This document shows, piece by piece, positions 53,513 to 56,652 of a stretch of 56,652 nucleotides of DNA. This DNA comes from Alphaproteobacteria bacterium. Lineage in GTDB: Bacteria; Pseudomonadota; Alphaproteobacteria; Micavibrionales; Micavibrionaceae. The notes beneath the pieces are model-generated. The model was not told the origin of the DNA, made no database searches, and saw only the letters and a list, made by a program, of their open reading frames with translations. The first letter of the stretch is position 1. Every line of letters begins with the position of its first letter. The DNA is taken from positions 1 through 56,652 of the forward strand of contig JAJFGS010000009.1 of assembly GCA_021775995.1 (NCBI GenBank). Direction: 5' to 3'. A program made the position numbers and the translations under genes.

Positions 53513-54982
53513 ATGCTTTTTAATTCAATTGAATTTTTATTTTTCTTCCTCCCTATCACGCTATCTATTTTTTTAGCATTAAAAAACTTTGGGTACGGAA
53601 AATCTGCCATGGTCTTCATTGGGCTAGCGTCTCTTTTCTTCTATGGCTGGTGGGATATTCGCTACCTCGCATTACTTCTTACTTCTGTTATCTTAAATTA
53701 TTATATAGGGCGACAACTTAGTAAAAAGCATATGGCTAAGTTTTTTCTTATATTAGGCATATCTGGAAATATTATTTGTTTGGCTTGGTTTAAATATTTT
53801 AATTTCTTTTTAGATAATTTAAATTATATTTTATCTTACAACGTATCTGTAGAAGCTATTATTTTACCCCTTGGTATTTCATTTTTTACGTTTCAACAAA
53901 TAGCCTATTTAGTAGACGCTTATAAAGGAAAAACAGAAGAATCAAATTTTATTGAATATCTAGTTTTTGTTACTTTTTTTCCGCAACTTATTGCAGGCCC
54001 CATCGTGCATCACAAAACGATGATGCCACAATTTCACAACCACTCTGTGACTAATTATAATTGGACTAAATCATGCATAGGACTCCTACTTTTTTCATTT
54101 GGATTGTTTAAAAAAGTAATGATCGCAGATACGTTGGCGGGCTATGGATCACCTATTTATAGTGCTGCTGAATTAGGAAACAGCATATCCTTTATCGAAG
54201 GTTGGGCAGCCTCTTTATCTTATACACTACAACTCTATTTTGATTTTTCTGGTTATTCAGATATGGCAATAGGTTTAGGACTTTTATTTGGCATTAGAAT
54301 TCCAAATAACTTTTTTTCGCCCTACAAAGCTACCAATATCATAGATTTTTGGAAACGTTGGCATATAACACTATCAACCTTTCTAAAAGATTACCTTTAT
54401 ATTCCTTTAGGAGGTAACAGACACGGAAAATCAAGGCGTTATATTAATTTAATGATCACAATGCTCTTAGGAGGTCTATGGCATGGAGCAAACTGGACAT
54501 TTGTATTATGGGGAGCCTTACACGGTATTTATTTAATTATTAACCACGCTTGGAGAAAAGTATTTCCTAGCCTATTAAAAGGAAATGTTTTTGTTACCAT
54601 CCTAAGTTGGTTTATTACGATAATAGCCGTCGTAGTATCTTGGGTAATCTTTCGATGCGAGAATATTTCAGCCGCCTTTGAAATTCTTTCAGCCATGTTT
54701 GGAATGAATAGCCTCAGCTTTCCTAAAGATGATGGATCTATAGGAGCCCTACAATCTCTTGATGTATTTTATATTATAGCTGTCTGCACTTTACTTGTTT
54801 TATTTGCACCAAATGGCCTACAAATAATTTCTGCTGCCGAAGGCATGGACGAAAAAAAATGGCACTCTTTCACTCTTAATAAAAAATGGCTTACTGCAAC
54901 GGTTATTATTTTAAGCGTAACTTTGTATTTTATAGTTTACCACATGAACCGAATTTCTGAATTCATATATTTTCAATTTTAA
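53513..54982 (+). CDS. MBOAT family O-acyltransferase (AlgI/PatA-like)
   Basis: 489 residues with about 11-12 membrane helices. MLFNSIEFLFFFLPITLSIFL and FFYGWWDIRYLALLLTSVILNYYIGR open the AlgI type; IILPLGISFFTFQQIAYLVDAYKG, YFDFSGYSDMAIGLGLLFGIRIPNNFFSPY and GGLWHGANWTFVLWGALHG follow, the last with the conserved catalytic histidine (about 325). Moves acyl groups, usually acetyl, across the inner membrane for modification of a surface polysaccharide. The SGNH-like partner follows after 14 bases. Confidence 0.95.
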   Translation: MLFNSIEFLFFFLPITLSIFLALKNFGYGKSAMVFIGLASLFFYGWWDIRYLALLLTSVILNYYIGRQLSKKHMAKFFLILGISGNIICLAWFKYFNFFLDNLNYILSYNVSVEAIILPLGISFFTFQQIAYLVDAYKGKTEESNFIEYLVFVTFFPQLIAGPIVHHKTMMPQFHNHSVTNYNWTKSCIGLLLFSFGLFKKVMIADTLAGYGSPIYSAAELGNSISFIEGWAASLSYTLQLYFDFSGYSDMAIGLGLLFGIRIPNNFFSPYKATNIIDFWKRWHITLSTFLKDYLYIPLGGNRHGKSRRYINLMITMLLGGLWHGANWTFVLWGALHGIYLIINHAWRKVFPSLLKGNVFVTILSWFITIIAVVVSWVIFRCENISAAFEILSAMFGMNSLSFPKDDGSIGALQSLDVFYIIAVCTLLVLFAPNGLQIISAAEGMDEKKWHSFTLNKKWLTATVIILSVTLYFIVYHMNRISEFIYFQF

Positions 54983-54996
54983 GCAACATCAAACAA

Positions 54997-56076
54997 ATGA
55001 ACCCAAAGAAATTTTTTACGATCACGCTTTTAATAACGGCAATTATATTTACATTGCCGGCTACAATAGTTGTCATTTTTGATCCTTTTTTTGTCATTCA
55101 TAAAAGATATGCCGCCAAAATAGGCTTTGATAAAACTGATCGTTACCAAAATGCAGGGCTTATTAATAGCTTTCTAGCTGATCCATCTGAACACATTGAT
55201 ACAGTTATTATTGGAACATCAATGAGTCAGAATTTTCCTGTTTCAATCTTTAAAAATGAACACAACAAAAACAGTCTAAAACTTACGCTTGCGGGGGGAA
55301 GTGCTAAAGAGCTCGGAATAATAACTAAGAAAGCAATTGCTACAGGTAACGTTAAAAAAATTATATGGGAGGTTTTTACATCATACGCAGACAACAACCC
55401 TGATGCTATACACAAAGACTCTCCGCTACCTTTATTTCTGTACAATGACAGCTTCATCGATAATTGGCGCTATATCTTTAACAATAGCGTATTTGAAAAA
55501 GCCCTAAAGGTCGCACGAGGTAAAAGAAAAAAACGCAAAAACCTTGAAGATCTCTATGTTTGGGAAAATGATCAGCAATTTATTGAATTTAATAAAAAAG
55601 AAAATTTAAATAAATTACGCAAAAAAATTAAAACTAAAAAACCATTTATACCATTATCACCGCCAGATGATATACGCATAATATTTCCAAGCCTTTATAA
55701 AAATCTTATACCTATTTTAAAAGAAAATCCTGATATTGAATTTGAACTGTTTTTTCCTCCTGTATCCTATTACTCATACGCCCTACATGGTACTGAAGGT
55801 TTTTGGATACAAATGCTTATGAGAAAAAAACTTCTTGGGGAAACTGAAAATTTAAAAAATGTTCATGTATATGGATTTGATTTAATTGAAAACACGTCTA
55901 ATAACCTCACCAACTATATGGATCCTAACCATTACAAACCTGAAATTAGTAGGGATATGGCAAAACACATGTTGAAGCATCAACACCTAATGACAGCACA
56001 AAGCTGGGATACATATACACAAACTCTTATACAAAAAATAAATGTGTTTTCAAAAAATTTCTTAAATAAACATTAA
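54997..56076 (+). CDS. SGNH-like periplasmic acyltransferase partner (AlgJ/AlgX/DltD-like)
   Basis: 359 residues. N-terminal membrane anchor (about 7-28), then VIIGTSMSQNFPVSIF (serine nucleophile in GTSMS, about 76) and, near residue 308, YMDPNHYKPEI, a D-x-x-H block. Order and spacing fit SGNH hydrolase-like partners that accept acyl groups from an MBOAT protein. Middle region (170-215) is Lys-rich. Which glycan is modified is unknown. Confidence 0.8.
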   Translation: MNPKKFFTITLLITAIIFTLPATIVVIFDPFFVIHKRYAAKIGFDKTDRYQNAGLINSFLADPSEHIDTVIIGTSMSQNFPVSIFKNEHNKNSLKLTLAGGSAKELGIITKKAIATGNVKKIIWEVFTSYADNNPDAIHKDSPLPLFLYNDSFIDNWRYIFNNSVFEKALKVARGKRKKRKNLEDLYVWENDQQFIEFNKKENLNKLRKKIKTKKPFIPLSPPDDIRIIFPSLYKNLIPILKENPDIEFELFFPPVSYYSYALHGTEGFWIQMLMRKKLLGETENLKNVHVYGFDLIENTSNNLTNYMDPNHYKPEISRDMAKHMLKHQHLMTAQSWDTYTQTLIQKINVFSKNFLNKH

Positions 56077-56248
56077 CTTTTAAACTGCAGTCAAAATTCT
56101 ATCCGCACTGAAAGCAAGAATAGAAAAATATTTTCTCCCCCCCCTAAGATATTAACTATTTTGCAAGGATATAATGGTATTATAATAGGGTGGTTATCTC
56201 TTTGATTTTAAACAATAAAGTTGAAGAGAAAGAGGGGAAACCAAATAA

Positions 56249-56652
56249 ATGCCAAACTATACGTTAGAATTAGAGCTTTTAGGGGTTTATACGGCCGATA
56301 TGCCAGGATTCGAGATCTGGGCAGACGGTGTTTTGGATAGCTCTTATTCGATCTCTTCTTCAGGAACATCAATCTCGATTGTTATTGGTTATGGCGGCGC
56401 CCTTCCCACTTCTTTAGAATTTCGTTTCAATGATGCCCTGCCAGAAGGTGGCCGAACCATTGAAGTCCAAAGCGTCAAGATTAATAACCTTTACGTGAAT
56501 ACAGGCAATTACCTTTCTTCTAATACATTAATTAATGGCGGTAACGCCACCGTTGATATTGATAGTGTGAATACAGACGATAGTGATTTTATCTGGGATA
56601 GTAGCGATCCTGCCGCTTCAGAATTTACTACAGGACCTACACAAACTTTTAC
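56249..56652 (+). CDS. Start of a secreted carbohydrate-binding-like protein (partial)
   Basis: The frame is open from an ATG at 56249, with AGAGGGGA upstream, to the window end (134 residues, cut off). FEIWADGVLDSSYSISSSGTSISIVI and LEFRFNDALPEGGRTIEVQSVKINNLYVN resemble calcium-dependent xylan-binding modules (CBM60-like). No signal peptide, so type I secretion as part of a large RTX-like protein is possible but not shown. Low Cys content and the Asp/Ser/Thr-rich tail fit an extracellular protein. Confidence 0.75.
   Translation, partial: MPNYTLELELLGVYTADMPGFEIWADGVLDSSYSISSSGTSISIVIGYGGALPTSLEFRFNDALPEGGRTIEVQSVKINNLYVNTGNYLSSNTLINGGNATVDIDSVNTDDSDFIWDSSDPAASEFTTGPTQTF

Overview
The window looks like chromosomal DNA of an AT-rich alphaproteobacterium. 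Evidence seen directly: a bacterial 16S rRNA gene end, a two-piece (circularly permuted) tmRNA gene, the neighbouring genes hemY, mitofilin, hemD, hemC, tsaD and gpsA, and the families DUF1489, GapR/DUF2312, alphaproteobacterial SspB and COQ9. A lone DotI/IcmL-like gene would fit a lineage such as the Micavibrionales, but that placement is inference. No phage, transposase or CRISPR array was seen.

Layout. 1-1140: 16S rRNA (minus strand, cut by the window edge), then about 750 bases without a convincing gene. 1.9-3.5 kb: a His-rich membrane protein and a DUF1489 protein. 3.6-11.6 kb: surface polysaccharide locus (Wza-like exporter, three glycosyltransferases, Wzz-like and Wzy-like proteins). 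11.7-20.3 kb: a hypothetical protein, rhomboid protease, the haem block hemC-hemD-mitofilin-hemY (minus), and tsaD-gpsA (plus). 20.3-28.1 kb: small membrane proteins, EVE protein, LysE exporter, lipoprotein, acs, gapR, a DotI/IcmL-like protein, and COQ9 divergent from UbiB/COQ8. 28.1-34.6 kb: an unknown gene beside tRNA-Arg, CBS protein, class I PDE-like HD protein, hydrolase, SspB, and a second Wzy-like ligase with TPRs. 34.7-35.8 kb: repeat mosaic and tmRNA. 35.8-43.7 kb: thyA-folA, mrp, hflK-hflC-DUF2065-degP, miaA. 43.7-47.9 kb: branched-chain amino acid block with a leader peptide and attenuator, then ilvB-ilvH-lipoprotein-ilvC. 47.9-50.6 kb: small hypotheticals, a miniature flagellar-rod-like protein, an AsmA-like protein, queD and a queC remnant. 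50.7-53.5 kb: a bufferin operon (bufA1-bufB-bufC-doxX) with an ECF-type promoter. 53.5-56.1 kb: an MBOAT acyltransferase/SGNH-like pair. 56.2 kb to the end: start of a secreted carbohydrate-binding-like protein.

The most striking signals not explained by genes are small palindromic repeats. One family has a conserved core of about 50 nt, a central hairpin whose sequence changes from copy to copy while staying palindromic, and outer arms unique to each site. These arms often reach a stop codon, a Shine-Dalgarno sequence or a start codon of the adjacent gene. A second family is a 23-nt hairpin with compensatory changes. A third kind of repeat lies in frame inside folA, and a hairpin also lies inside the tmRNA tag reading frame. 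Structured leaders are present at ilvB, acs and the queC remnant/queD. Starts were adjusted where a Shine-Dalgarno sequence or domain boundary argued for it.
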